This document shows, one piece after another, positions 41,597 to 51,640 of a stretch of DNA of 64,000 bases. The translations under genes were made by a program, and so were the position numbers. The DNA is taken from positions 72,501 to 136,500 of the forward strand of contig CAUYUJ010004592.1 in NCBI GenBank assembly GCA_963575745.1, read 5' to 3'. The notes beneath the pieces were generated by a model, which saw only the letters and a list, made by a program, of their open reading frames with translations, was not told the origin of the DNA and ran no database searches. The number at the start of each line of letters is the position of its first letter. The first letter of the stretch is position 1. This DNA is from Prorocentrum cordatum (Eukaryota > Sar > Dinophyceae > Prorocentrales > Prorocentraceae).

Positions 41597-41743
41597 CAGT
41601 CCTGGTCCCTCCCCCTATTGGCGGATTTTGGGCGAACAATTACCAACAAACGCTCAAAAATGCTCAAACATAGTCAAAACATCGTACCCCGACTATATTT
41701 GGCTAGATTTGAAGCATCCTCCTGTAGAGGGACGTGCCCGACT
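41597..41743. mobile_element. MITE-like element, family F2, diverged copy
   Basis: The right end CCTCCTGTAGAGGGACGTGC continuing into CCGACT is the inverse of the F2 terminus. The left end (AGTCCTGGTCCCTCCCCCTA) matches it only loosely. The interior is AT-richer than its surroundings. Confidence 0.5.
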
Positions 41744-41989
41744 TAACCCTACTCCTGCAGCGCGCCCATCTTGGGAGACGCGGCTCCCTTCACGACCGCA
41801 CGACCACCGCATCGCAACCGCCATCGCATCCCAGCCTCCAAAGGGACACCACCAGGGGCCTGCGCCTAAATTGACGGGACCTCGGGAGCACAACGCCCGT
41901 TTCGAGAAGTGCCTCCGACCGCGGCTAAGCACTGCATACGCGCGCCCGCAAACCGCGCCAACTTCATAGTTCGCACCCCCCCAAGGTCG

Positions 41990-42180
41990 GCGAGGTCTCG
42001 GCTGATCCGCGCAGGACGCCGCTCTGCGCTCATTCTGGTGGCGGACACTCCGCAGCTCGCAACCCCCCAGGGACGACGAGGTCTCGTATGATCCGCGTAT
42101 GGCGCTTCTCAACTGACCCCCCTGGTAGCCCACGGGCGTGGCAACGGCGCCTCAGCTCAGAGCCACTCAGGGACGACGAG
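41990..42180 (-). repeat. Inverted copies of the 103-bp satellite
   Basis: The reverse complement shows CGAGACCTCG, GCGGATC and GCGAGCTGCGGA blocks in the order of the 39.9 kb array, about two units. It sits just upstream of E2. Confidence 0.65.
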
Positions 42181-42235
42181 GGAGGGGGCAGGGCAGGAGG
42201 CGGGCGGGAGGCAGGAGGCAAGAGGGGGGAGAGGG

Positions 42236-42385
42236 ATCCTCCTCCTCCTCCTCCTCCTCCTCCTCCTCCTCCTCAACCTCCTCCTCCTCCTCCTCCTGCT
42301 CCTTCTCCTCCTCCTGCTCCTTCTCCTCCTCCTCTTCCTCCTCCTCCTCCTCCTCCTCCTCCTCCTCCTCCTCCTCATCCTTCCT
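42236..42385. repeat. TCC/GGA microsatellite
   Basis: CCT triplets with a few TGCTCCTTC interruptions. Confidence 0.97.
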
Positions 42386-42518
42386 CAAGTATTGGGGGCC
42401 AAGTTTTCTTTTGGCCTCCTTCCCCTGTGCCTCAGCGTGGCACTTGAGGGACTAGATTCGGGCGCTACCCACCATACATTGACTGTGCCCAATCTCGACT
42501 AAAGCAGGGGAGACAGCA

Positions 42519-42750
42519 ATGGCGCGGGGCCCATCGGTCCCCAGGGGCCGCGGCCGAGGACCATGGAGCAGATGTCCAGGCTGTGGGATATGCGAGTACA
42601 CTGCTGAGCTGGCCACGGCAGGATGCACGTGTCGAGGCTGCGAATCAAGAGCTCCTCTGTGCAAGGCGCGCTCGCTGTCGGCGGAGAGGAAAGTCTCCTT
42701 CGATTTGACGGGCGACGAGGACGAGCTGGTGACTCCTCGAGGAACCAGGG
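42519..42750 (+). pseudogene. E2 N-terminal zinc ribbon
   Basis: The frame-0 product from 42519 contains RCPGCGICEYTAELATAGC and then TCRGC. This C-x2-C...C-x1-C-x2-C module is like the small zinc ribbons that open ORF1 proteins of this type. It is followed by an acidic LTGDEDEL stretch. At a run of six G near 42747 the sense moves to frame +1. Probable role: RNA or protein contact in the element ribonucleoprotein. Confidence 0.5.
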
Positions 42751-43692
42751 GGGGCGGACGGCAAAGGCCGCAGCGACGCCAAGAGCTGGCGGCGTGGCGA
42801 TGCAGGCCGGGACGTGGCCGCCCTCCTGGGGCAGGCTCTCCAGGCGACAGAAGATCAGGAGCTCATCAGCTACCTGCGCAAGTAGGTGGAGAAGCTCGCA
42901 GCGGAGGTGACGAAGCCCAATGATGAACCGTCCCTTGTTGAGGCGCTGCGACGAGCTGAAGGAGTGTGCAAAGACGCTGGCCATCGTCACTCGCAGCAGG
43001 TTTCACATGCTGTTCGGCTGAGGAGACAGCTGGAGGTGGCTGAGGATAAGGAGGCGAAGGCGGCGCAAGCGGTGGCCGAGGCCGCGCGGGCCCGCAAGGC
43101 CGCCGCGCAGGCTGTGGCACACGCCGAGGGCGTCCATGCCGCACCCGCCGCCCAGTCCGACGCCCCAGCATCGACGCCAATGTTTCATGTCAGCTGGGGC
43201 CAAGAGTTCTTCGACAACATCGACGGCATGGAGTGCGAGAATCATGAGAAGGAAGTGTTGAGGGGCATCGTGAAGAATCTTGAGGCCACGCAAGCCGCCA
43301 TGACCTCGAAGGAGGCCGAGGTCAAAGCGTGGCTGGAGCAGATGGAGTCCGTCAGGCGCGACATCGAGCAGAGGCTCGGCAAGAGAAGGCGAGGGAGCGA
43401 TGGCCAGGCTGTTGCTAGCGGACGGGGCACCGAGGCCGCGCAGGCGCAGCAGCCGCAGGCAGCAGTAGGAGGTTCCCCAGGCGCCGCCGCCAGCGGCGAC
43501 GCGGCGGCGGCAGGCAGCGGCGCCGGCGCACCCGACGCAGCAGCTCAGGCAGCCAAGGAGCAGAAGATTGCGGAGGAAGCGAAGAAGCGCTCAGAGGCCA
43601 AGCTCCCGGCGGAGAAGCAGATGCAGAAGGGCAAGAGCATCGGCAAGGGCGGCAAGGGCTACGCTTCCCAAGCCGACGGCGCGAGCTCTTGA
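42740..43692 (+). pseudogene. E2 ORF1 coiled-coil region
   Basis: Frame +1 reads a helical region (DVAALLGQALQATEDQELIS), a TAG stop at 42883-42885, and then from 42886 about 268 residues. These comprise long Ala/Glu/Lys/Arg heptad-like helices (RLRRQLEVAEDKEAKAAQAV and KSEAEVK-type stretches), a short globular insert (FHVSWGQEFFDNIDGMECEN), and a Lys/Gly-rich basic tail. It ends in TGA at 43690, but the same frame continues into EN. It would be the RNA-binding, oligomerising part of the element particle. Confidence 0.6.
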
Positions 43693-43740
43693 CTATCTGG
43701 AGCTGCGCCGACGGCGAGCACGCCGCCCGACGAGGCGGAG

Positions 43741-45210
43741 GGGGAGTAGCATAGCTGCTGGTTCTATGCCAATGTCACTTGCCTGGGGGAGAAGTGTTGG
43801 CACTGGCTTGTGTCTCAGTCGCTCGACTTCATCAATGTCGTTGAGTCCCACATCCATGATGACGGGACACTGCGTAAGTAGGACGCCAAGGCTCGGGGTA
43901 AGGGCCTTCGCTTGTTCACCAATCCAGCGAGACCGTCTTCGAAAGCGAGAGCTGCAGTCGGCGCCAAGAGGGAGTTGTTGATGGACTACTCGAACGAGGG
44001 CGGTGAGTGGTTCATGTCCACGGGACACTTGCAGTCACACCGCCTCCATGCTGCCAGGTTAGCTGGGAGCAGACTGCGCGCGCCTCAGCATTATAATTGT
44101 CTCGATGCTTTTCTTGTTACAATTGTACATTTCTCGGGCTTCAGCGTGGTAATGGTTGGCTTTTACGCGCACATCTGTCTAGGGCTCACTGGAGCCAACG
44201 TCGGCAGATTTCAGAAGCGAACAGGGCTTCTGCGATCTCTTCAACTCCCCTGGATAGTTGCGGGGGGCTTCAACATGGAACAGCGTCAGCTTGAGAAGTC
44301 AGGCACCGTTCGTCGGTTGCAAGCCGTGGTTTTGCAAGCGAAAGGGGTTGACACATGTAATCTTGGCTCGGGTACGGTCATTGATTATCTGCTGCGCAGC
44401 CAGTCCGCAGTGCCATTTAACGCCGACGTCCGTCCTGTCATCTCTGTGCCCTGGAAGCCACATGCAGGACTCGAGATTATCATGCGTCGGTCGAAAGCTA
44501 CGCGTAAGGTACAGCACCAGCTCGCTGTCGAAAAGCGGGCTGTCAAGTGTTCTGCCTTGTGTGAGGATTGCTGTCAGTCTGAGCAATCTGCTGCGAATCC
44601 CGAGGGCGATGGACCTGGGGAAAAAGATCCTTCGGCCTCAAGGATTGCGGAGCCTGATACTGAGCCTTCCAATTTTGATGCGTGGCCCGAGGAGGAAGAT
44701 CCGTGGGCTGAGGAGCCGTCGTTCTGTCCCGACTCTTCCCTCCTCCCCGCTCTCGCCGCACCTGGGCAAGGATCATCGCAGCCAGTACTTCAGCCGGGGG
44801 CCCCTAACAGGTCTCACGGGGTCTCCAGGGACGTGCCTGAAGTGGCCGAGCAGTCTGGGGTGGAGCCACCGAGAGCTCCTGCTCCTGCTTTTGGCCACCC
44901 TCAGCCGCAGACCGTGGATTCCTCTGGGGCTGGAGGCCCTCTGGGGCTTAGGCTGTAGGGGGAAAGCTCTGGATTGGCCCCGTCTTTCGCCATTCCGTCC
45001 GATTTGTGGGCTAGGTGTAGGCGTGATGCAGGGTTTATCTCTGGATCGACCACTCTTCAGTCCCTTGCTCCTGCTTTGCGTCAATCCGTAGCCGTTCGGC
45101 TCAAGCCTGCACAGCTTGAGACTATATCAGGTCTTTACGCCACTTGGGTGTCAGCTGTGGAATCCACAATCACTTCTCATCATGGGGTGGATTTGCTTCG
45201 AAGGCCATCG
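43741..45210 (+). pseudogene. E2 endonuclease domain and linker (catalytic Asp lost)
   Basis: Frame +1 carries an apurinic-type endonuclease. WFYANVTCLGEKCW has the N-terminal Asn motif and INVVESHIHDDG the Glu motif. VAGGFNMEQRQL sits where V-A-G-D-F-N is expected, with Gly (GGC at 44266-44268) in place of the Asp. TAG stops interrupt at 43747, 43879 and 44956. The acidic linker after EN (NFDAWPEEEDPWAEEPSF) is typical of a domain connector. Near 45195 the sense shifts to frame +2. Without the Asp, EN activity would be lost. Confidence 0.7.
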
Positions 45211-45723
45211 CGAGCCGAGGGGCCTGTTCACCGTCGCCACAGCGAAGATGCCGCAGAAAGTTCGTGCGACACCCCTTCGGGACCAGATCAGTGGCTGGTG
45301 GGCCCAGCTCAACGCTTTGCTCGGAGGTCTCGTGTTGCACAAGACGAAGGACAACGGCGCTCTCCAGATCGAGCGCTACGTGACGGGGTGTGCACGGCAT
45401 CTTGCGGATCGGCCTGAGCATGTGCAACGCGTGCTCGTCGAAGGTCGTGACCCCCCTGGTCGGAGTGGGAGAGGGTTCTGAGCGGCGCCGGCGAGGTGGT
45501 CACACCAGTGCTCGTGAGCTTCGGGGCCAGCACCAAGAGGATCATGGGGAGGGCGCAGCGCAGGGCAGCGCAGGATAGTATCAATGAGTTCAAGGGTTTC
45601 ATGGTTGAAGATGGGGCTATTGGAACTCGACATAAGGCCCTTAATCTACAGAGTTTGCCAAATCTCGATTTGGACGAAGGAGATGGTGTTCTCTTTCGCC
45701 CACGTGACATTCTATATATATAA
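45180..45723 (+). pseudogene. E2 EN-RT connector
   Basis: Frame +2 (EGHREPRGLFTVATAKMPQK, SGWWAQLNALLGG) runs to about 45450. Frame +1 then runs to 45723 (VVTPVLVSFGASTKRIMGRA, LNLQSLPNLDLDEGDG). Both read naturally and join end to end with one -1 step. The connector stops where an AT-rich insertion begins. Confidence 0.5.
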
Positions 45724-45756
45724 TTATATATTATAAATATATATAATTATATAGCA
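45713..45756. repeat. AT-rich palindromic insertion inside E2
   Basis: About 44 bases of TATATATAATTATATA-type DNA, made of two near-identical halves. It interrupts otherwise GC-rich coding sequence; protein-like reading resumes immediately after it (SIDHKARTWHDLW). Confidence 0.8.
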
Positions 45757-47267
45757 TCGATCACAAAGCGAGGACATGGCACGATTTGTGGGCACCAGCC
45801 GCTTTGGGCGAAGGCGAAATCTCTCGGACCTTCGCCCAGGTTCAAGCCGCTGCTGATGGCGAGCCGTTGCCTGACATCTGTCGCAGAGATACGGTCAGCC
45901 CTTTGCAAGATGAAGGGGCGGGCGGGCCTCGAAGTCGACGTGCTCAGCCCGATCGACGCCGAGCGCCTCCCCGACGCGGCGCTGGCCGAGTTGGCGCTGT
46001 TGTTTCAGGCGCGCGAGTGCCATCTCATGTGGCCTGGGAAAATGTTGCTGATCATAGGACGCATGGTGCCAACAAAATCGAATGGGGACCGACTCATCGG
46101 CCTGGTATCGATGGCGGGGAGGTTGTGGAGCCTCATACGCGAACCTCATGTGCGTCGCTGGCCCTCGGCAACCGAGGAGAACTGGGATGCTGCTGTGCGG
46201 GGGAACTCCAGCCTCCGCGAGGCCTTCGTCCGTGTGCTGCAGCAGGAGGTGCCCCACCGCCTCGGAATAGCCACGGGGGAGGCCCTTTCGACACCCAGTC
46301 GTTCTACGACTCCATCGAGTGGCCGACTCTCGCCTCCTGCGCGCTGGCACTGGAGCTCCCGCCGCAGATCTTGTACCTCGAGCTGTTGCAATGCGTGGCG
46401 GCCCGGACGCTGGGCCAGCTTGGCGCCGCGACCAGGGCCTTTCAGCCCACGCGGAGCGTCGTCCAAGGCCTGCGGGCGGGGACGCGCTTCGCCAAGGCGG
46501 TGACCCATACGTGCTGGCGACCGTCACGGTCGCCCACCCGCGGCTTGGGCGACGCATCCGGATCGACGACCTTTCCCAGGTCTGCCGGAGGCTCGCGAGC
46601 TGCTGCAAGGAAGGACTTGGTTGCGTGTGTGATTGACACATGTGAGGAGTTGAGGGCCAGGCAGTTACGAGTTGCACCGAGGTCAGTTATGGTGTGTCCG
46701 TCGCTCCAGGATGCCAAGTGGGTGGCGAAGCGTGCGGGGCTTGCTGGCTATTCAATCCAGCCAGCCAAGCAGGCCGCCTACCTCGGGGTCGACATGGGCG
46801 GGGGAGTGGGGATGTCTCATGAGAACAGGGTCAAGAGGGATGCGAAACATAAGTCCATGAGCGGCAAAGTGCGCAGATACGCATCTGTGTCGAAGATGTA
46901 CCGCGTCACGGGGGGGCTCGAGACGCAGGGGGCCAAGGCGGCGGGGGTGTACAGACGCCAGGCCTACGGCACCTTCGGAGCCAGGATTACCCTGGCTCGA
47001 CGCCGCTTGGGCCAGGCGCTGGCTGCGCCCACGCGCGGACGCTGCCTGACCACGCTGCTGGCGCTGAGAGCGGGGGACATGAATCCCGTGATCAAGCGCC
47101 AGCTGAGACGCTCGACCTGCGGCTGCGCACTTGGAGGGAGCAACCAGAGCGGCGACCAGGAGTGCGGCAAGCGTGGGACAGAGTACGCAAGCACATGCAA
47201 GAGCTCCCTGCAACGAACCGTGTGCGTCATGCGCGGGGGCCCCTCACGGCTACCGTCCTCCACCTGA
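45757..47267 (+). pseudogene. E2 reverse transcriptase domain (multiple frame changes)
   Basis: The RT is spread over three frames. The fingers open with GLEVDVLSPIDAERLPDAAL, WPGKMLLIIGRMVPTK and NGDRLIGLVSMAGRLWSLIR (frame +1, 45856-46280). Motif A FDTQSFYDSI has its Asp at 46290-46292 and motif B is SVVQGLRAGTRFA (both frame 0). Motif C IRIDDLS has its Asp pair at 46565-46570 (frame +2). The thumb (AYLGVDMGGGVGMSHENR onward) is back in frame 0 to 47267. All three catalytic Asp are present, so the fold was functional before the indels. It copies element RNA into DNA at the nick made by EN. Confidence 0.8.
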
Positions 47268-47269
47268 TG

Positions 47270-47870
47270 GGGGCAGACTGGGGCCCGCAGCAGGCTGCAT
47301 CGTAGGACCTCCCCGCCAGTCACCCAGCCGCGGGGGACACGTGGAAGTTCGACGACGACATGTACACAGGGCCGCAGTGCTGGACTCGCACCAGGGCTTC
47401 ATGGCGGATTTCAAACAGACTCTGAGGCACGGCCTGTGGCAGAGGGCCAGCCAGCACTTCTGCGGCACAGGTTTGGAGCAGGGCGCCGACTGCGCCCCGT
47501 ACCAGATCCTGTTGCAGCAGCTGGCGGCCGTCCCTGTCTACGGGCACAGGCTGTCAGAGGTCATGTTCGCATGCGCTGTTGGGGGGTGCTGCCCCCATCA
47601 GCGCAAAAAAGATAAGTTGCGCGGTGGAATGTCCTCGGCGCCGGGAGGCGCCAGAGTTTATGATGCACCGCATATGGCTATGTGAATGCAGTGGAAGACG
47701 TAACGCGTCAATGAGTCGAACGATCTGATCCCGCAGGCTATCGCCCAGGGCGAGGTCGACCAGGGCTTCTGGCTCAGAGGACTCATGCCAGCTCCTTGGA
47801 CGGCAATGCCAACTTCATGCGAGATCGACGCCTGGGTTGACACGGAGGAGCTGGACGGGGAGCTGATCAC
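47270..47870 (+). pseudogene. E2 RT-RNase H connection
   Basis: Frame +1 reads FMADFKQTLRHGLWQRASQH and a Cys/His stretch near 47580, then after stops at 47683 and 47701 continues as GFWLRGLMPAPWTAMP and EIDAWVDTEELDGELIT to a TAA at 47872. FWLRGL-type motifs precede RNase H in related elements (recalled). Confidence 0.5.
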
Positions 47871-47874
47871 CTAA

Positions 47875-48385
47875 GGTTGCGTCGCAAGCCGCTCGGAGCA
47901 GGCTCCGCTTTTCGCTTTTGGCGACGCGAGCGGGGGGCCTGACACCAGCAGCCCGCTCTTCCGACGCGTTGGCGTTGGAGTTGTGCTCATGCGGGCTCTC
48001 GGGCCTGAGCTGCAGCTTGGCTCGACTGTGCGCGGCCCTCTTTCGAGGCCTAGACAGATTGTTGCTCGAGGCGAGCTGCGAGCTTTGCATTTAGCCGTGT
48101 GGATGAACACTGGATCCATGGCGTTCACCTCAGATTGCGAACCAGCCGTTTCAGGTTTTTATAGCCGCAAGTTCGAAGAACCCACAGGTGAGGACGCTGA
48201 CCTGTGAGCACGCCTGGGGCTCCTGCTGAGAAAAAGGTCGCACGATGCCATCACTGTCCTCTCTGTTAACTCTCACATCTTTGCCACCGACATCGTGGAG
48301 GGGAGAGCCCCGCGGTGGATGGTGGCAGGCAACCTGATTGTCGATGAGATCGCTGGGCAGGCGGCCAGCGAAGCCCATCTCCCAG
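47875..48385 (+). pseudogene. E2 RNase H domain (one in-frame TGA)
   Basis: Frame +1 shows all four RNase HI signature positions. They are FGDASGGP (Asp at 47923-47925), RGELRALHLA (Glu at 48073-48075), TSDCEPAV (Asp at 48133-48135), and the final SH...GNLIVDEIAG segment with its Asp at 48343-48345. A single TGA at 48205-48207 interrupts and the same frame continues (ARLGLLLRKRSHDAITVLSV). A CGA-to-TGA change would explain it. The enzyme removes the RNA strand of the RNA-DNA hybrid. Confidence 0.82.
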
Positions 48386-48951
48386 AGGCAATCCGCCAGC
48401 AAGTTTTGCTGCGCGAGAGAGCGGCCCGTCTTGTCAAGATGCGAATTCTTCGGGCCACTCGTGATTCCATGGCGGCTGAAGATAAGGACAGGACTGCCGC
48501 GGAGGAAAACGATCCTGCCATCTCTGCCCCCCTTCCGCCCCCTGCTGCTGCATCTCTCGCCCTTCTTGCTTCGTCTCATTCAGTGGACAGCACAGGGTGT
48601 AGATGCACCAGGTGTGGAGGCTCGGCGCCGAAGGCGATGCTGACAGCCTGGCTGAGGACCCAGTGCTTCCATCAGATCAATTATAATGGTGCCATGTTTC
48701 GGAAGCCTGAGGGTGCTATGTTGCACATCGCAGGTGGGTATGTCCACCCCAGTCACATAATGCAATTTCATGGTGATTTGAAGTTGTGGTATTGCGTCAG
48801 TTGCGATAGCTATGCATCCCTGCAACTCCTGGCCCTGGGGCGTGAGAGCGTGACACCTCCCACTCCCTGCAGGGCCGAGTATTTGAGGCTAATCTCCCAG
48901 GGCTCGTGGCCAAAGGTCTTTAGCAAAGCCGAGAAGGCCACCATGGGGTAA
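48386..48951 (+). pseudogene. E2 C-terminal Cys module
   Basis: This is the same open frame as the end of RNase H. After an acidic Ala/Pro linker come CRCTRCGG near 48600 and LWYCVSCDSYASLQLLALGR near 48786. These arrangements resemble the terminal zinc-binding module of dinoflagellate LINE-like polyproteins (recalled, not searched). It ends at a TAA after EKATMG. Confidence 0.55.
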
Positions 48952-48959
48952 TCGCAGGG

Positions 48960-50220
48960 TTTAAGCGATGTGGTGGGTTGATTGACTTAGTCATATGGTC
49001 ATGCTCATGCTCATGCTCCTCCTCCTCCTCCTCCTGGCGGCGGATGGAGGACGTGAGGACGTGACGCCTGCCACAAGGCTCTAGTTATTCAAAACTAGAC
49101 CCTGGCACATGCGGGCTGGAACGAAACTGACGTCTGGGAAGTTGGGCCGCTCGCGGTTTCGGGGCTTCTCCTCTGGGCTATTACTTTGCGAACCCCGATC
49201 CTCCTACGTCTCGCGGAACGCCCGAACCTCGCAAGGTCAAACAACAACTCCTTCCCTCGAGCGCACTCACCCTGAACACACCTGCGGCCCCCAAGACCGT
49301 GCGCATTGTCATGATCTCCTCAACTCCAGCCTGCAGAGGAGGAAGACACGGAAGCCCAACCATCACACCCTACCTAACGACCCGAGGGAGTGGTGCAGTC
49401 CCGACCCCAGGTCATCCCAGCAACAAAATAGCCTCGAGCTCGAATACATGACCTCGATGAAGTGAAACGCGACCCTCCCCCTCAGCATGCTCCTGGAGCA
49501 CTTCGCCCTCCATCTCTACCATGATCTTCCACACCTCCTCGGCAATTCACTACGGAATCATGCTGTAATCGTAAAAAGAAAGCTGCAACAACGCCCAATA
49601 CAACATGACTGCGACATTTGCGGACTGCCCGCTGAGCAACATCGCAGCTACCACGCGCAACTGCAACGCAGACCTGCTGTATGCTCAGACGTGCTGGTAT
49701 CCGAGATGTACGGCCCAAGCAGGTTGTCCAAGGACGCCAGCGAAGGCCCCACGAAGGCGCTCAAACGGCCTGAAGACGGGCTCAAGACTCCAGCCATGAA
49801 CGTGTCGAGATCATAACCCTGAACAATCGCTGATTCCTCGACTTGTGTGTTCGTTCTCCTCTGTGACTTCCGCTGCAATTCCCAAAGGCCGCGGCGCGGC
49901 CTCATGGACCAACTGTCCGGAAGATCTGGAGGCTTTTCAAGATACAGCTTCGATCACGGCTGATCCTGTACACAGTCGTACTTGGTGGCCGTACTCGAAC
50001 ATCCTGTCCGATGCCTAAAATAGGCCCAAGAGCACCAAGGGAGGCCCCCGTGGCGGCCCCATGACGGCCCCAGAAAGGGCACAAGTGTTCAGCCACGAAC
50101 ACCTCGAGAACATACCGCTGATCACTCACTGTTGCGTACATTTGCTTCCTAGTTTCCCCCTGGGGGGTTCGACTTGACTCCCACTCTGCGGGCTCAACGT
50201 TAGAGGAACAAATAAATTCA
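48960..50220. other. No gene recognised
   Basis: Short CTCATG and CCT runs at 48995-49035; otherwise moderately complex DNA with short frames lacking motifs. From about 49990 it holds GGCCC/GGCCCC-type degenerate repeats similar to 51.25-51.6 kb. Confidence 0.5.
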
Positions 50221-50227
50221 TGAACGT

Positions 50228-50371
50228 AAACTTTCGGACGTCCGCGTGGATTTATTGGATCGGCGCTGGACCGGCTTCCTGGCGCGCGGAGCGCGCCGAA
50301 CGCGGCCCTGGAGACGCCGCCAGGGGAGCCCAGCGCAGATCCAAGAAATCCGCGCAGAACTCCGACAGTTT
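50228..50371. mobile_element. 144-bp foldback element, family F1 copy 2
   Basis: AAACTTTCGGACGTCCGCGT, continuing to GGATCGGCGCTGGA, is the imperfect inverse of the right end (ATCCAAGAAATCCGCGCAGA then ACTCCGACAGTTT), about 43 bp on each side. The flanks ATGAACGT and ATGAATAT could be a diverged 8-bp target-site duplication. Confidence 0.75.
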
Positions 50372-50439
50372 ATGAATATGCACATTTTCCCCAGCATTGC
50401 TTGCACTTAGGGGCTTCTGCCTCTCTTCTAAGGAACTGA

Positions 50440-50735
50440 GCTTACACCACATAGCTTACACCAAATATATTACACCACATAGCTTGCACAACATATCTAA
50501 CACAACATATCTTGCTGCACATCGGTTGCACCACATAGTCTATACCACATAGCTTGCACCACGTATACTGCCAGACAACCCTTGTGCCACGTAGCTTACA
50601 GCACACAGAGTAGACCACATAGATTGTACCACATCGCTGGAACCGCATAGCTAATTTACACCACATGGCCTGAACCACGAAGATCGCACCACCCAGCCTG
50701 CACCACATAGCTTGCACACCGCATGGCTCGTACCA
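50440..50735. repeat. CACCACATAGCTTG short tandem repeat (~15-20 bp)
   Basis: Many imperfect copies of ACCACATAGCTTGCAC with changing spacing. The antisense Val/Tyr/Cys-rich frame is a by-product. Confidence 0.9.
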
Positions 50736-50949
50736 CATGGCTTACGCACACACGGTGCAACGACATACTGTTTGGTGCCCACGCTGGCCAACACTGCTTT
50801 CAGAATAACAGCTAGGCCGACGAGCCGGACGGTGGACGCTGTGCGAAGACTACCCCAGCTGGGCTGAACTGCCGTAGAACACCCACGCGTGGACGCAGCA
50901 CGCGCCGGTCGACTGGGCACCAGGAAGAGAATGCGGAGAACTTCGGCTA

Positions 50950-51130
50950 CATCAGGAGCTCGACCACAAGAGACCTTCCACAAGAAACCCAACCCTCAGA
51001 CCCCAGGATGTCAATTGATTTTTGGTGTGGGAACGTCACGCCTTTCACAGCAAAACCATCGAAACTCAAGAAACCCAGGGCACCCTGGAGGCAAGCAGGG
51101 TTTTTCTTGGCATGGGCCTCCACTGTACGA
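50950..51130 (+). repeat. Dispersed repeat R175, copy 2
   Basis: Matches 35650-35825, sharing CCTTCCACAAGAAACC, GGAACGTCACGC, AAACCATCGAAACTC and GGCATGGGCCTCCACTGTAC-like blocks in the same order. Confidence 0.75.
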
Positions 51131-51239
51131 CAGAATCGATGATCGCGGGGATGAGCGATGCAGCCACACGAGCTTCGCGGCCTCCCGAGGCCAAGTGTGA
51201 CAAGGGCCCTCCCTACTATCTTGCAACTAAACAATAACG

Positions 51240-51640
51240 AACTAAAACGGCCCAAGAAGAGCCCACGACGCCCCATGAGGGCTCCAAGACGACCCCAATA
51301 GAGCCCGAAGAGGCAACTGTCATTGATGTTGCTTGGGTGTCTGAAAGATTTTGGCGTTTCCGCCTTTTCAAGCTTCCGACCGCCCTGGACGACCCAACAG
51401 GACTCGAAGATCGCCTCAAGTGAGCCCAAGAGGCTCCAAATAATGCGCCAGGACGGCCAAAAGGGGGTCCCAAGGCGGCCAAAGAGGCCTCCCCAGAAGG
51501 CTCCAGAGGCTCCCACGAGGGCCCAAATAAGGGGGACCCGAACAGACACACCGAGCCTTCTCCGAGATTTGGCCCCCTAGACCGACAGGCTCCCGAAGAA
51601 CCAGGCCCCCAGAGGCCCCCCCAAGAGCCCCAGATCCCCA
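51240..51640. repeat. Degenerate GGC-CCAAG-type repeat
   Basis: Blocks such as AGGCTCCAAG, GGCCTCCC and GAGGCCCCC recur every 10-20 bases. The antisense frame reads Gly/Leu/Trp-rich sequence typical of such repeats. Confidence 0.5.

Larger units (their letters stand above)
42519..48951 (+). mobile_element. LINE-like non-LTR retroelement E2 (decayed)
   Basis: The plus strand reads, in order: zinc ribbon, coiled-coil ORF1, EN, RT, connection, RNase H and a C-terminal Cys module. Coiled coil, EN and RNase H are in the same frame (+1), suggesting one original polyprotein. The reading is broken by in-frame stops (42883, 43690, 43747, 43879, 44956, 47683, 47701, 47872, 48205) and by changes among all three frames through the RT. 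The EN Asp of the GDFN-type motif is Gly. No poly-A tail or target-site duplication is evident; a CCT run at about 49017-49035 is the nearest simple repeat downstream. Element class is secure; ends are approximate. Confidence 0.85.

Noticed and set aside
42883-48207. Alternative genetic code in which TAG, TAA or TGA are sense
   Set aside because: All three stops occur, alongside frameshifts and lost catalytic residues; ordinary decay explains E2 better, and E1 domains run for hundreds of codons without stops.
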